Shown here: positions 26,201 through 35,815 of the stretch, piece after piece
Layout of the letters: the number at the start of each line of letters is the position of its first letter
Position numbering within the stretch: the stretch's first letter is position 1
Assembly: GCF_008121495.1 (NCBI RefSeq)
Contig: NZ_CP043051.1
Span: 186,001 to 250,000, forward strand
From: Mediterraneibacter gnavus ATCC 29149
GTDB taxonomy: Bacteria > Bacillota > Clostridia > Lachnospirales > Lachnospiraceae
Length of the DNA stretch: 64,000 bases
Direction of reading: 5' to 3'
Notes under the pieces: model-generated
Database searches by the model: none
The model's input: the letters and a program-made list of their open reading frames with translations, nothing else
What the model was told of the DNA's origin: nothing
Translations under genes and position numbers: made by a program

Positions 26201-26854
26201 CTAATCCCGCGTCTCCATCAGGATCACGATTCCCTCCGGAAACGTGATCCTGACCGCCTCCTCTGCAAATGCATTGCTTACACAGAGACTGTCATACGCC
26301 GTTAATTTATGATTTTTCAGCGGATACTTCGCGCCCTCAATATTAAATTTCTCCACACTCTTTCCCAGTGGAAACACCGAAAAGTACGGTCCGTATGCCT
26401 CTTTCTTTGAAAGTGTGATCTCCCGGTCCAAGAGCCGGATCCGATTACGACTGTCCACGATCCGCACATCTGCTCCTGCATCCAGTCCGATTTTTAAACA
26501 CTGCACATTCGCCCATATATGATCGATCCGATTTCCGGTCGCCCCCAGGATCAGGATATTCTTTCTTCCCAGATCCAGACACAAACGCAGTGCGATTTCT
26601 GTATCTGAGGCATCTTTGACCGGATTGAACTTGCGGATCGGCACTTTTGTTTCTTTCTCATAGTACCCTAAAATTTCACCGGATACGCTGTCAAAATCTC
26701 CCACAATATAATTCGGGCAGATTTCATGCCTGTAAAGAAACTCCAGTCCTCTGTCCACTCCTATGATAAACTCAATCTCCGGATTTTCCAGAACAGATCT
26801 TGCAAATTCTTCTTCCAGCATCCCGCCGCTTACGATCACAGTCCATCTATTCAT
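26201..26854 (-). CDS. thiN: Thiamine diphosphokinase
   Basis: This 217-residue enzyme transfers pyrophosphate from ATP to thiamine to give thiamine diphosphate, the cofactor of NifJ among others. It shows GVDRGLEFLY, VGDFDSVSGE, FNPVKDASDTEIAL and LGATGNRIDHIWAN, all signature motifs of the TPK catalytic domain. ATG 26854 overlaps the rpe stop by 8 nt. Last gene of the murE-thiN operon now that the element has displaced ychF-lgt. Confidence 0.95.
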   Translation of the reverse strand: MNRWTVIVSGGMLEEEFARSVLENPEIEFIIGVDRGLEFLYRHEICPNYIVGDFDSVSGEILGYYEKETKVPIRKFNPVKDASDTEIALRLCLDLGRKNILILGATGNRIDHIWANVQCLKIGLDAGADVRIVDSRNRIRLLDREITLSKKEAYGPYFSVFPLGKSVEKFNIEGAKYPLKNHKLTAYDSLCVSNAFAEEAVRITFPEGIVILMETRD

Positions 26855-27509
26855 TGGCGCTTAAAATCTCCATAAATCCTTTTACATTCTCTGCCACATT
26901 TCCTTTGAACACAGCAGAGCCTGCCACGATCACATTCGCTCCCGCATTCAGCACTTCTTTGACATTGCTGTGGTAAATTCCTCCATCCACTTCAATGTCT
27001 GCCTGGATCCCTCTTGCATTCAGCAGATTTCTTAATTCTTTGATCTTGTCCAACGACTCCGGAATAAATGCCTGTCCGCCAAATCCCGGTTCTACAGACA
27101 TGATCAGAAACATCTCCGTTTTATCCAGTACCGGTTCCAGTGCAGATACCGGTGTATTCGGTTTAATCGATACTCCCGCCTTCATTCCGCATGCATGGAT
27201 CTTATCCACAGTTTCCACCAGATTCTCACATGCTTCTACATGAACCGTCAGAATATCAGCTCCTGCTTTTGCAAAATCTTCCACATAACGAATCGGCTCT
27301 GTAACCATCAGATGCACATCCATCACCTGCTGTGTATGCCCTTTGATGGATGCAAGAACCGGCATTCCGAAAGAAATACTCGGCACAAACATTCCATCCA
27401 TCACATCAAAATGGATATACTCCGCTCCTGCTGCTTCTGTCTCTTTTAACTGCTCGCCAAGTCTTTTAAAGTCTGCCGACAAAATCGATGGTGCAATTCT
27501 GTTTTTCAT
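26847..27509 (-). CDS. rpe: Ribulose-phosphate 3-epimerase
   Basis: This 220-residue TIM-barrel enzyme interconverts ribulose 5-phosphate and xylulose 5-phosphate in the pentose phosphate pathway. Motifs: SILSADF near the N-terminus, HFDVMDGMFVPSISFG, DVHLMV, VEPGFGGQAFIP and EVDGGI. It follows the rsgA stop by 3 bp, with GAGG before ATG 27509. Confidence 0.96.
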   Translation of the reverse strand: MKNRIAPSILSADFKRLGEQLKETEAAGAEYIHFDVMDGMFVPSISFGMPVLASIKGHTQQVMDVHLMVTEPIRYVEDFAKAGADILTVHVEACENLVETVDKIHACGMKAGVSIKPNTPVSALEPVLDKTEMFLIMSVEPGFGGQAFIPESLDKIKELRNLLNARGIQADIEVDGGIYHSNVKEVLNAGANVIVAGSAVFKGNVAENVKGFMEILSANE

Positions 27510-27512
27510 AAA

Positions 27513-28391
27513 TCAATACCTCTTCTTTTCTTTCAATTCTGTATACATCTCCAGATAATTTTTATATCGGATCGGATGGATTTTTCCCTCTTCCAGCGCC
27601 TCTTTTACCGCACATCCCGGTTCATGCACGTGATCGCATCCCTGAAACCGGCACTGCCCTTCATAGGAAGCAAATTCCCGAAAATAGTACTTCAATTCTT
27701 CTTTTTCAAAATCATTGACATAAAGCGAGCTGAATCCCGGCGTATCCATAATGTAGGAATCCGCATCTACTGCGATCAGCTCAGAATGCCTTGTGGTATG
27801 CTTTCCACGTTCAATCTTTCTGCTGATCGTTCCGGTTTCCATCTGCACCTGATTCTGAAGCAGATTGATCAGAGACGATTTCCCGACTCCGGAAGGTCCT
27901 GCGATCGCCGTTGTCTTTTTCAGCAGAAGACGACGGATTTCTTCTATATTCTCCTGCTCCAGTGCACTGGTAAATACGATCGGATATCCACATTTCTCAT
28001 AGATTGCTTCTAATTCTGCAATTTCCGGACTGGTCGCAATGTCTTTCTTATTAAAACACAAAACTACCGGTATCTCTTTTCGCTCCATCATGACCAGAAA
28101 CCGGTCCAGAAGATTGAAATGCGGCGTCGGCTTTGTCACTGCGAACACCACCAGTGCCTGATCGATGTTTGCCACTGCCGGACGGATCAGCTCATTCTTT
28201 CTGGGAAAAATCTCCACAATATTCCCTGTCTTATTTTCTTCATCCAGTATTTCTATTCGGACATTGTCCCCTACTAAAGGCTTGATCTTCTCTTTTCGGA
28301 ACACGCCTTTTGCCTTACACTCATAAACACCGGATTCTACTACGTTTACGTAGTAGAATCCGGCAATTCCCTTGATTATTTTTCCCTGCAT
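27513..28391 (-). CDS. rsgA: Ribosome small-subunit-dependent GTPase A
   Basis: This 292-residue circularly permuted GTPase assists late 30S assembly. It has an N-terminal OB-fold, a G4-like NKKD motif at CFNKKD placed before the P-loop GPSGVGKSS (about 168-176), DTPGFSS, and a C-terminal zinc site (CRFQGCDHVHEPGC). The conserved Firmicute order prpC-prkC-rsgA-rpe-thiN is kept here. Confidence 0.96.
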   Translation of the reverse strand: MQGKIIKGIAGFYYVNVVESGVYECKAKGVFRKEKIKPLVGDNVRIEILDEENKTGNIVEIFPRKNELIRPAVANIDQALVVFAVTKPTPHFNLLDRFLVMMERKEIPVVLCFNKKDIATSPEIAELEAIYEKCGYPIVFTSALEQENIEEIRRLLLKKTTAIAGPSGVGKSSLINLLQNQVQMETGTISRKIERGKHTTRHSELIAVDADSYIMDTPGFSSLYVNDFEKEELKYYFREFASYEGQCRFQGCDHVHEPGCAVKEALEEGKIHPIRYKNYLEMYTELKEKKRY

Positions 28392-28405
28392 AATTTCCTC
28401 TGCTG

Positions 28406-30499
28406 TCAGTGGTTCGCTCCTGACGATGAACCACCGTTTGATCCGCTGTCATTTCCATTATTGTTATCTCCGTCTGTCGGCGGATCCGGTGTCACATTTT
28501 CCGGTCCGAGACTGACCACAATATCAACTGTTGACCCTTTTTCGATCTGACTTCCAGGTGTCACAGACTGACTGATTACATATCCTTTTGTAACAGTAGA
28601 ATCATAAGATTCTGTCACATTCGCTGTCAGACCTAATCCGGAAAGCTTTGCTTCTGCCTGACTTCTTGTCAGACCGGAGAGAGTCGGTACTTCTACAGTC
28701 TCTGTCTTCTTGCCTTTGCTCAGGACATAATTGACAGTCGTTCCTTTTTCCACCTGTTCACCGGCTGCCGGCACTGTCCGGATAATGGTGCCTTCCTCAT
28801 ACTCATCACTATACTCACTGGAGCTTTCACTTCCAAGTGTCAGTCCCACTCCCTGCAGCGTAGTCTGGGCACTGTCCGGATCCGCACCGGATACATCCGG
28901 TACACTGATCTTCTCTTTGCCCATGCTGACAACCATTGTCACTGTATTGCCCTCTGCCCACTCTGTTCCGGCTGTCGGATTTGTGGAAATCACATATCCC
29001 TGCGGCACACTGTCGCTGTAATCTGTCTCAGATGCCACAACAAACCCTTTGTCTTCCAGCTGCTTTTGTGCATCCGCCTCAGATTTTCCTGTTACATCCG
29101 GTACTTTGGCAGTTTTTTCTGCCGGTCCGCTGCTGATCTTCACAGTGACCGTCGAATTCTCTTTTACTTTTTCTCCTGGTTTTGGATCCTGTTCCGCAAT
29201 CTCGCCTTTTTCATATTTGTCTGAAGCGACCTGACCTGCTGACTGATATCCGATGTTCTTCTTTGTGAGTGCTTTTCTTGCCTCTTCTTCCGTCATTCCC
29301 CGAATATCCGGTACAGAAACCTTCTTTTCCTTCTCTTCGGTCACTACCTTGCCAGGCATGAATCCGCCGACTGCCTTACTGATTCCAAAGATCACTCCGA
29401 TCGCAACAATAACTGCCACAACGATCATCAAAATCTTTGTGACCTTTTTCATCTGTGGATCGACTTCTTCTTTTTTGCCTTTTCTGCCATCTTCCCGACG
29501 ATTTCTTCGATCGTATGAATCATCATCATACTCCTCGTCGTCATAGGATTCGTCCGGATCATCATAGTCCTCACCGTCATAATCCCGATTCTGAACTCTT
29601 GCGATCTCCTGCGTATCCATGACCACAGTCTCATCCACATTGTTCACTTTTGGTCCGTTTGAAATAAATCCTCCCTGCGGATCTACCAGTGCCCGTTTCA
29701 GATCAAGCAAAAGCTCTTCGCAGTTCTGATACCGATACATAGGACTCTTCTGTGTACATTTTAAAATAATCTTCTCCAGGCTCTTTGGCGTATCCGGCAC
29801 TTCCACAATTGGAGAAATAATTTCCTCCTGCAAGTGCTTGATCGCCACAGTGACCGTAGACTCGCCATCAAACGGAACATGCCCTGTCACCATTTCATAC
29901 ATACTGATACCGGCAGAATAAATATCACTTTTTTCATCTACCACGCCGCCCCTTGCCTGCTCCGGCGATGTGTAATGAACCGATCCCATCACGCTGGTGC
30001 TGATCGTATTGGACGAAGTCGTTGCTCTTGCAATTCCAAAATCTGTAACCTTTACTTTTCCGTCTTTTGAAATAATGATATTCTGCGGTTTGATATCCCG
30101 ATGTATGATATGCTGGTTGTGGGCTGCCTGAATTCCCGTCACCATCTGAATGGAAATGCTGATCGTCTCTTTTGCAGAGAGTCTGCCTTTTTTCTCGATA
30201 TATTCTTTTAATGTGATGCCTTCCACAAGCTCCATCACCATATAATAAACTCCGCGGTCCTGCCCCACATCATATACGTTGACTACGTTCGGATGCATCA
30301 GACCTGCTGCTGCCTGAGCTTCGCTTAAGAACTTTTTGATAAAAGTCTCATCTGAGCGAAAATCGCTCTTCAGCACCTTGATCGCCACATACCGGTTCAG
30401 CTTATGGTCTTTGCCCTTATACACATCCGCCATACCGCCGGAACCGATACGATCCAGGATCTCATAGCGCTTTCCTAAAAAGATACCTTCTTTTAACAT
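28406..30499 (-). CDS. prkC: PASTA-domain Ser/Thr protein kinase
   Basis: This 697-residue membrane kinase senses muropeptides or lipid II and regulates wall metabolism and dormancy. The kinase domain spans about 1-270 (GSGGMADVYKG, AIKVLK, HRDIKPQNI, DFGIARA). A very acidic linker (near 295-330, rich in D, E and Y) and one membrane helix near 355-375 follow. Four extracellular PASTA repeats begin VPDIRGM, VPDVTGK, VPDVSGA and VPTLSGL, and a Gly/Asn/Ser tail ends the protein. The start overlaps the prpC end by 7 nt. Confidence 0.96.
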   Translation of the reverse strand: MLKEGIFLGKRYEILDRIGSGGMADVYKGKDHKLNRYVAIKVLKSDFRSDETFIKKFLSEAQAAAGLMHPNVVNVYDVGQDRGVYYMVMELVEGITLKEYIEKKGRLSAKETISISIQMVTGIQAAHNQHIIHRDIKPQNIIISKDGKVKVTDFGIARATTSSNTISTSVMGSVHYTSPEQARGGVVDEKSDIYSAGISMYEMVTGHVPFDGESTVTVAIKHLQEEIISPIVEVPDTPKSLEKIILKCTQKSPMYRYQNCEELLLDLKRALVDPQGGFISNGPKVNNVDETVVMDTQEIARVQNRDYDGEDYDDPDESYDDEEYDDDSYDRRNRREDGRKGKKEEVDPQMKKVTKILMIVVAVIVAIGVIFGISKAVGGFMPGKVVTEEKEKKVSVPDIRGMTEEEARKALTKKNIGYQSAGQVASDKYEKGEIAEQDPKPGEKVKENSTVTVKISSGPAEKTAKVPDVTGKSEADAQKQLEDKGFVVASETDYSDSVPQGYVISTNPTAGTEWAEGNTVTMVVSMGKEKISVPDVSGADPDSAQTTLQGVGLTLGSESSSEYSDEYEEGTIIRTVPAAGEQVEKGTTVNYVLSKGKKTETVEVPTLSGLTRSQAEAKLSGLGLTANVTESYDSTVTKGYVISQSVTPGSQIEKGSTVDIVVSLGPENVTPDPPTDGDNNNGNDSGSNGGSSSGANH

Positions 30500-31236
30500 A
30501 TACTCACCTCATCTGCGAACGGCTCTACCAGTACGATCCCGATATTGTCCGTACCACCGTTCTCTTTTGCCGTTTCTACCAGAGACTGTGCAGATTCCAC
30601 AATATCTCTGCCCCCCTGTACAATATGGAACAGCTCTTCATCCTCCACCATATTGCTGAGTCCGTCTGTACACATCAGAATGATGTCTCCCTTTTTCAGA
30701 CGGTGCTCATAAAAATCAACCTCTACGCTGTCTTTTGCACCGATTGCTCTCGTAATAATATTTTTATCCGGGTGATGCTTTGCTTCCTCCGGCTTGATCC
30801 CGCCAAGGCGTACCATCTCTTCCACCAGAGAATGGTCTTTTGTAAGCTGTACGATACCCTGATTGATCAGATACAGCCTGCTGTCTCCCACATTTGCAAA
30901 ATACATCATCTGGTTGACGATCGTTGCCAGTACTACCGTAGTCCCCATCCCCTTTAAATGAGGATCCTCGGAAGCTTTTTTGATGATCTCTCTGTTGGCT
31001 GTCTTGATCGCCGAAACAAGCGCTCTCTCTACGTCCTGCTCACTGGTATTCTCCAGCTCGCGTTTTAAAACTTCCACTGTATACTTAGAAGCATAATCAC
31101 CTGCCTGATGACCGCCCATTCCGTCTGCTACAACAAACAGATTCGGAAGAGGTCCCAGAGAATTGTCTGTCATATAGACATAGTCTTGATTCACTTGTCT
31201 TACCATCCCAACATCTGTAATGGAAAATGTCTTCAT
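30493..31236 (-). CDS. prpC: PP2C-family Ser/Thr protein phosphatase
   Basis: This 247-residue metal-dependent phosphatase reverses PrkC phosphorylation. Motifs: SITDVGMVRQVNQD, VADGMGGHQAGDYAS, GTTVVLA, GDSRLYL, ITRAIG, CTDGLSN and GGTDNIGIVLV, including the Asp residues that bind Mn/Mg. It is translationally coupled to prkC. Confidence 0.96.
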   Translation of the reverse strand: MKTFSITDVGMVRQVNQDYVYMTDNSLGPLPNLFVVADGMGGHQAGDYASKYTVEVLKRELENTSEQDVERALVSAIKTANREIIKKASEDPHLKGMGTTVVLATIVNQMMYFANVGDSRLYLINQGIVQLTKDHSLVEEMVRLGGIKPEEAKHHPDKNIITRAIGAKDSVEVDFYEHRLKKGDIILMCTDGLSNMVEDEELFHIVQGGRDIVESAQSLVETAKENGGTDNIGIVLVEPFADEVSIC

Positions 31237-31248
31237 ACGCTCTCTCCT

Positions 31249-32289
31249 TTACTCATTCTCTGTTTTTACATAGCGTCTTCTGAGCTGACCACAGGCGCCG
31301 TCAATATCTGCGCCCATTTCTCTTCTTATAGTAACATTTATTCCGCTTTTTTCAAGTTTATTTTTGAAATTCAACGCATTTTTACGGGAAGGCTGCTGAA
31401 AATCACGCTCTTTGATCGGATTGACCGGAATCAGATTCAAATGGCAGTTGCGGGATTTTAAGATTCCGATCAGTTCCTCTGCATCTTCCTGTGTGTCATT
31501 CACTCCGTGAACAAGGCTGTATTCAAAAGTCACCCTTCTTCCTGTCTCCTGAAAATAAAAATCACATGCTTTGAGCACTTCCTGCAAGTCATATTTATTT
31601 GCCACCGGCATGAGCTGCTTTCTCTTTTCCTGAGTAGAGCCGTGCAGAGAAAGTGCCAGTGTGATCTGCAGATGCTCCATGGCAAGCTCGCGGATCTTCG
31701 GCACGATCCCACAGGTGGAAACCGTGAGATTTCTCTGGCTGATATGCAGTCCGTGTTCATCTGTAAGCATACGGACAAATGTCAGGAAATTCTCATAATT
31801 ATCCATGGGTTCTCCGGTTCCCATCACAACAACATTGGAGACTCTTTCTCCTGTGATCTTCTGGATTTGATAAATCTGCCCCAGCATCTCAGACGGCGAC
31901 AGATTTCTCTCCAGCCCACCGATGGTAGAAGCACAGAATCTGCATCCCATCCGGCAGCCCACCTGAGAAGAAATGCAGACGGAATTTCCGTGCTTGTAGC
32001 GCATCAGCACACTTTCCACCACATTTCCGTCAGAAAGCTGAAATAAAAACTTATTCGTTGCGTCAATCTTCGAAATCTGACGCTCCAGCATTTTTACCGG
32101 AAGGATCTCATATTCCGCCTCCAGTTTTTCCCGGAGCGCTTTGGAGAGATTCGTCATCTCTTCAAAACTGTCAGCAAGCTTTACATGCAGCCATTCATAA
32201 ATCTGCTTTGCACGAAATTTCTTTTCCCCGATCTGTTCCATCTCTGCGGCCAATTGTTCATATGTATATGCGCGAATATCTTTCTTCAT
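31249..32289 (-). CDS. rlmN: 23S rRNA (A2503-C2) methyltransferase / tRNA A37 methyltransferase
   Basis: This 346-residue radical SAM enzyme methylates C2 of A2503 in 23S rRNA. The cluster motif CRMGCRFC is near residues 111-118, followed by GTGEPMDNY, LSLHG and a C-terminal region with the resolving cysteine (GACGQLRRRY). There is no Cfr-specific feature, and the housekeeping context supports RlmN. Just upstream of prpC. Confidence 0.95.
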   Translation of the reverse strand: MKKDIRAYTYEQLAAEMEQIGEKKFRAKQIYEWLHVKLADSFEEMTNLSKALREKLEAEYEILPVKMLERQISKIDATNKFLFQLSDGNVVESVLMRYKHGNSVCISSQVGCRMGCRFCASTIGGLERNLSPSEMLGQIYQIQKITGERVSNVVVMGTGEPMDNYENFLTFVRMLTDEHGLHISQRNLTVSTCGIVPKIRELAMEHLQITLALSLHGSTQEKRKQLMPVANKYDLQEVLKACDFYFQETGRRVTFEYSLVHGVNDTQEDAEELIGILKSRNCHLNLIPVNPIKERDFQQPSRKNALNFKNKLEKSGINVTIRREMGADIDGACGQLRRRYVKTENE

Positions 32290-32304
32290 CCTTTTTCTAT
32301 CCTT

Positions 32305-33651
32305 TTATTTCTTTCCAAATCTGGCAATAAAAAAGCCGTCACTTTTATGAATTCCCGGGAGCAGCTGCAGACATCCTGCTTCTTCCACACTATTCTGAAG
32401 AGTGCTGCACAGTCTGTCCGCGATCGGATCCAGTACAAATTCCGGAAATTCTTTTAAAAACCAGTGTACATTTTCTATATTTTCTGCCGGATTGATCGTA
32501 CAGGTGCTGTAGATCAGCGTTCCTCCCGGCCGGACATAGGACGCAGCATTTTTCAGAATCTCCCTCTGCAGTCCTGCCAGCTCTTTGGTGCTCTGTTCGG
32601 TTGCTTTATATTTTAAATCTGTCTTTTTTGCAAGAACCCCTAATCCGGAACAGGGCAGATCTGCAATCACAAGATCCGCCGCATCTTTTACATCCGCATC
32701 ACAGACAGTCGCATCTTTTTGTACTGCGTGAATATTCGTAAGACCGCTTCTCTCGATATTTTCCGTGATCAATCCTACTTTATACAGGCTTAGATCTCTG
32801 GCTTCTACACTTCCTGTTCCCCGCAGTTTTTCTGCAACATGAAGTGCTTTTCCGCCCGGTGCCGCACAGACATCGATCACCCGATCCCCTTTCTTTGGAT
32901 CTGCGAGTTCTCCCACCAGCATGGAACTGATATCCTGGACATAAAACTCTCCCTTTTGAAAACTTTCCAGCTCTGAAAGATGATCATAGTCCTGAATCCA
33001 GAACGCGTAGGACAGATATGGATGCGGCGTTACCGTAACCCCTTCCTTTTGCAGGCTTTCTTTCAGATTTTCCGGCGTTGTCTTTGCCAGATTACACCGG
33101 ATCGTCACCGGTGTCTCTTCCTGGAAGGCCTGCAGCATGGATTCGATCACATCCAGATCATAAGTCTTCTTCCACAATTTTAAAATCCACTCCGGCATGG
33201 AATACACAACAGACAGCCGTTCGATCCCCTCTGTGGGATACTCTACCTGATCCAGACCTCGCGCCACATTGCGGAGCACTCCGTTTACAAATCCACGCAG
33301 GGTGCCGAATCCTTTTTTCACTGCCAGCTTTACTGCCTCGTTGCACACTGCCGAATCCGGCACGCTGTCCATATACTTCAGCTGATATACAGCACTTCTC
33401 AAAATATTGCGGATAACCGGCTTCATCTTGTTGACCTTCACTTTGGAAAACTGATTCAAAATATAATCCAGTTCGATCATGTGCTCCAGTGTTCCTTCAG
33501 TCACTCTCGTGATAAATGCGCGTTCCTTTTTCTCCAGATACTGATATTTTTCCAGGACGGCATTCAATGCAAGATGGCTGTAGACATTCTGCTGTGTCAC
33601 CTCCATCAGGATCGCCAGCACCAGTTCTCTCTCTGTCACCTGTTTAGTCAT
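32305..33651 (-). CDS. rsmB: 16S rRNA (C967-C5) methyltransferase
   Basis: This 448-residue enzyme has an N-terminal NusB-like RNA-binding domain (about 1-140) and a SAM methyltransferase domain. SAM motif VCAAPGGKALHVAE, motif IV DLPCSGLG near 330, and catalytic Cys in YSTCTINPAEN near 384. Its ATG lies inside the end of the yugP-like gene (8 nt overlap). Confidence 0.95.
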   Translation of the reverse strand: MTKQVTERELVLAILMEVTQQNVYSHLALNAVLEKYQYLEKKERAFITRVTEGTLEHMIELDYILNQFSKVKVNKMKPVIRNILRSAVYQLKYMDSVPDSAVCNEAVKLAVKKGFGTLRGFVNGVLRNVARGLDQVEYPTEGIERLSVVYSMPEWILKLWKKTYDLDVIESMLQAFQEETPVTIRCNLAKTTPENLKESLQKEGVTVTPHPYLSYAFWIQDYDHLSELESFQKGEFYVQDISSMLVGELADPKKGDRVIDVCAAPGGKALHVAEKLRGTGSVEARDLSLYKVGLITENIERSGLTNIHAVQKDATVCDADVKDAADLVIADLPCSGLGVLAKKTDLKYKATEQSTKELAGLQREILKNAASYVRPGGTLIYSTCTINPAENIENVHWFLKEFPEFVLDPIADRLCSTLQNSVEEAGCLQLLPGIHKSDGFFIARFGKK

Positions 33652-34342
33652 CTCTTCTTCCTCCGCTTATGATCAACAGACGAAGCAGCTGCAGAATCAT
33701 AGATGCGGCACTTGCCACATACGTCATCGCTGCCGCCCGCAGCACTGCCTTTGTCTGACTTAATTCTTCCGGATATAACATTCCGGATGTTTCCAAAATA
33801 CGGATTGCACGGCTGGAGGCATTAAATTCTACCGGCAATGTCACGATCTGAAACAGCACTGCAGCCGAAAACAGCAAAATTCCGAGATTGATCAGCAGAC
33901 TTGCTGTATTTCCATTCATGAATAATCCGATAATGATCAGCGGCCAGGCTGCCATAGAGCCGAAATTCGCAACAGGTACCAGAGCACCTCTGATCTGAAG
34001 AGGCGCATACCCTTTCGCATGCTGGATTGCATGCCCGCATTCATGCGCAGCCACACCGATGGCGGCCACCGATGCTGAGTTATAGGTTGCATCAGAAAGC
34101 CCCAGCGTCTTATTTGCCGGATTATAATGATCTGTCAGATTGCCCGGAATGTGATGTACTGTTACATCATAAATCCCGTTTGCATGCAGGATTCGCTCTG
34201 CTGCATCCTTCCCTGTCATACCGGACCGGCTCCGCACCTGTGCATATCTTCGATAGGTACTGTTGACATGCGCCGAAGCTGCCATACATATTACGGCTCC
34301 GATAATCACTAATATATAAGTAGGATCATAGTAAAAAAACAT
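33644..34342 (-). CDS. Zinc-dependent membrane metallopeptidase, YugP-like
   Basis: This 232-residue membrane protease has an N-terminal helix, the zinc motif HECGHAIQH near residue 105 and three further helices (AWPLIIIGLFMNG, LLINLGILLFSAAVLFQIVTLP, MTYVASAASMILQLLRLLI). This matches the YugP/peptidase_M-like family of unknown substrate, which is often next to rsmB/fmt in Clostridia. Its stop overlaps the rsmB start. Confidence 0.9.
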   Translation of the reverse strand: MFFYYDPTYILVIIGAVICMAASAHVNSTYRRYAQVRSRSGMTGKDAAERILHANGIYDVTVHHIPGNLTDHYNPANKTLGLSDATYNSASVAAIGVAAHECGHAIQHAKGYAPLQIRGALVPVANFGSMAAWPLIIIGLFMNGNTASLLINLGILLFSAAVLFQIVTLPVEFNASSRAIRILETSGMLYPEELSQTKAVLRAAAMTYVASAASMILQLLRLLIISGGRRDD

Positions 34343-34364
34343 GCTCTTCCTCCAATCCTTTTAT

Positions 34365-35297
34365 TTATGAATGAAACAACGTTCCTTCTTCGAGATGATA
34401 TCCTCTTAAAAATGCATCTGTCTTCATTCTCTTCTTTCCCGGAATCTGCAATTCCTGTACGATTAAAGTTCCATCTCCTGTCTGCACAGAAAAACTGTCT
34501 TTTGTCACATCTGTAACCGTTCCCGGCTGTGCCTTCGTCTGCTCTTTTGAGACTTTTGCACTCCAGATCTTCACCACTTTATTCTCCCAGTGTGTATACG
34601 CACTCGGCCAGGAATTTAATCCCCGGATCAGTCTCTCGATTGCTTCTGCGGAAGCATTCCAATCGATGTTTCCCATTTTTTTGTTCAACATACTTGCATA
34701 ATGTGTAGGAGTCTCTCCCTGTTTTTGAGGAACGATGGTTCCTTCTTCCAGTGCTTTTAATGTCTCCACGCAAAGTGCTGCTCCGGCTTTTGACAATTTG
34801 TCATGAAGACTCTCTCCCGTCTCTTCTGCCGTGATCGGCACTTCGGTCTTAAGCAACATGTCACCCGTATCCAGACCTTCATCCATCTGCATGGTGGTCA
34901 CACCTGTCACATCTTCTCCGTCAATGATCGCCCACTGGATCGGTGCCGCTCCTCTATATTTCGGAAGCAGAGACGCATGTACATTGACACATCCATATGG
35001 TGTCAGTTCCAGAATTGCTTTCGGAAGAATCTGTCCGAAAGCGACCACTACGATCACATCTGCCTTATATCCTGCCAGTTCTTCCACACAGGCCGCTTCT
35101 CTTACCTTGATCGGCTGAAATACCGGGATTCCATGAGAAAGTGCCGCCTCTTTCACCGGCGGAAACTGCATCTCCTTGCCTCTTCCTTTTGGCTTATCCG
35201 GCTGCGTCACTGCCAGACACACCTCATGCCCGGCTTCAATCAGCGCTTCCAGTGTTCCCACCGAAAAATCCGGTGTTCCCATAAAAATCACACGCAT
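34365..35297 (-). CDS. fmt: Methionyl-tRNA formyltransferase
   Basis: This 310-residue enzyme formylates initiator Met-tRNA using 10-formyl-THF. It has IFMGTPDFSVGTLEAL at the N-terminus, HASLLPKYRGAAPIQWAI near 105-122 with catalytic Asn and His, and GVTTMQMDEGLDTGDML. The C-terminal OB-like domain binds the tRNA. ATG 35297 follows the def stop directly (TAGATG), pairing formylation with deformylation. Confidence 0.97.
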   Translation of the reverse strand: MRVIFMGTPDFSVGTLEALIEAGHEVCLAVTQPDKPKGRGKEMQFPPVKEAALSHGIPVFQPIKVREAACVEELAGYKADVIVVVAFGQILPKAILELTPYGCVNVHASLLPKYRGAAPIQWAIIDGEDVTGVTTMQMDEGLDTGDMLLKTEVPITAEETGESLHDKLSKAGAALCVETLKALEEGTIVPQKQGETPTHYASMLNKKMGNIDWNASAEAIERLIRGLNSWPSAYTHWENKVVKIWSAKVSKEQTKAQPGTVTDVTKDSFSVQTGDGTLIVQELQIPGKKRMKTDAFLRGYHLEEGTLFHS

Positions 35298-35777
35298 CTA
35301 TTCTACCTCCTCTTCCGGTGGTTCTACATCATGCAGTCCGTCCTCCACACGTTCTACATACATATGTCCTGCAAGATGATCGATCTCATGACAGAATGCT
35401 CTTGCAAGAAGACCTTCGCCTTCCAGTTCCACTTCTTCCATTTCTTCATTGAGTGCACGTACCTTCACATAGTTTGGTCTTGTCACGATCCCCCATTTGC
35501 CCGGCAGGCTTAAGCATCCCTCTTCGCCTGTCTGCTCTCCGGATGTCTCAATGATCTCCGGGTTGATCAGCACGATCGGGCCTTCTCCCACATCGATCAC
35601 AACGATCTGCTTCAAGACTCCCACCTGAGGTGCTGCCAGTCCCACACCATATTTTTCATACATCGTATCCAGCATATCCTCGATCAAAATTTTTGTGCGC
35701 ATCGTCATCTTTGTGACCGGTTTGCACTGTTTTTCCAAAATGTCATCTCCCATGATCCTGACTTCTCTGATTGCCAT
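35298..35777 (-). CDS. def: Peptide deformylase
   Basis: This 159-residue metalloenzyme removes N-formyl groups from nascent proteins. All three motifs are present: GVGLAAPQVG, EEGCLSLPG and HEIDHLAGH. A Glu-rich tail ends the protein. Located between priA and fmt. Confidence 0.97.
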   Translation of the reverse strand: MAIREVRIMGDDILEKQCKPVTKMTMRTKILIEDMLDTMYEKYGVGLAAPQVGVLKQIVVIDVGEGPIVLINPEIIETSGEQTGEEGCLSLPGKWGIVTRPNYVKVRALNEEMEEVELEGEGLLARAFCHEIDHLAGHMYVERVEDGLHDVEPPEEEVE

Positions 35778-35815
35778 AATTTCACTGTTCCCTTCTATTT
35801 ATTCTTTGTTATCTT

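Noticed and set aside
26201..28391. TPP riboswitch near thiN
   Set aside because: thiN overlaps rpe and has no leader; no thi-box-like sequence is visible.
31249..32289. cfr-type resistance methyltransferase
   Set aside because: The gene is in the conserved housekeeping order next to prpC-prkC, and its sequence fits RlmN.
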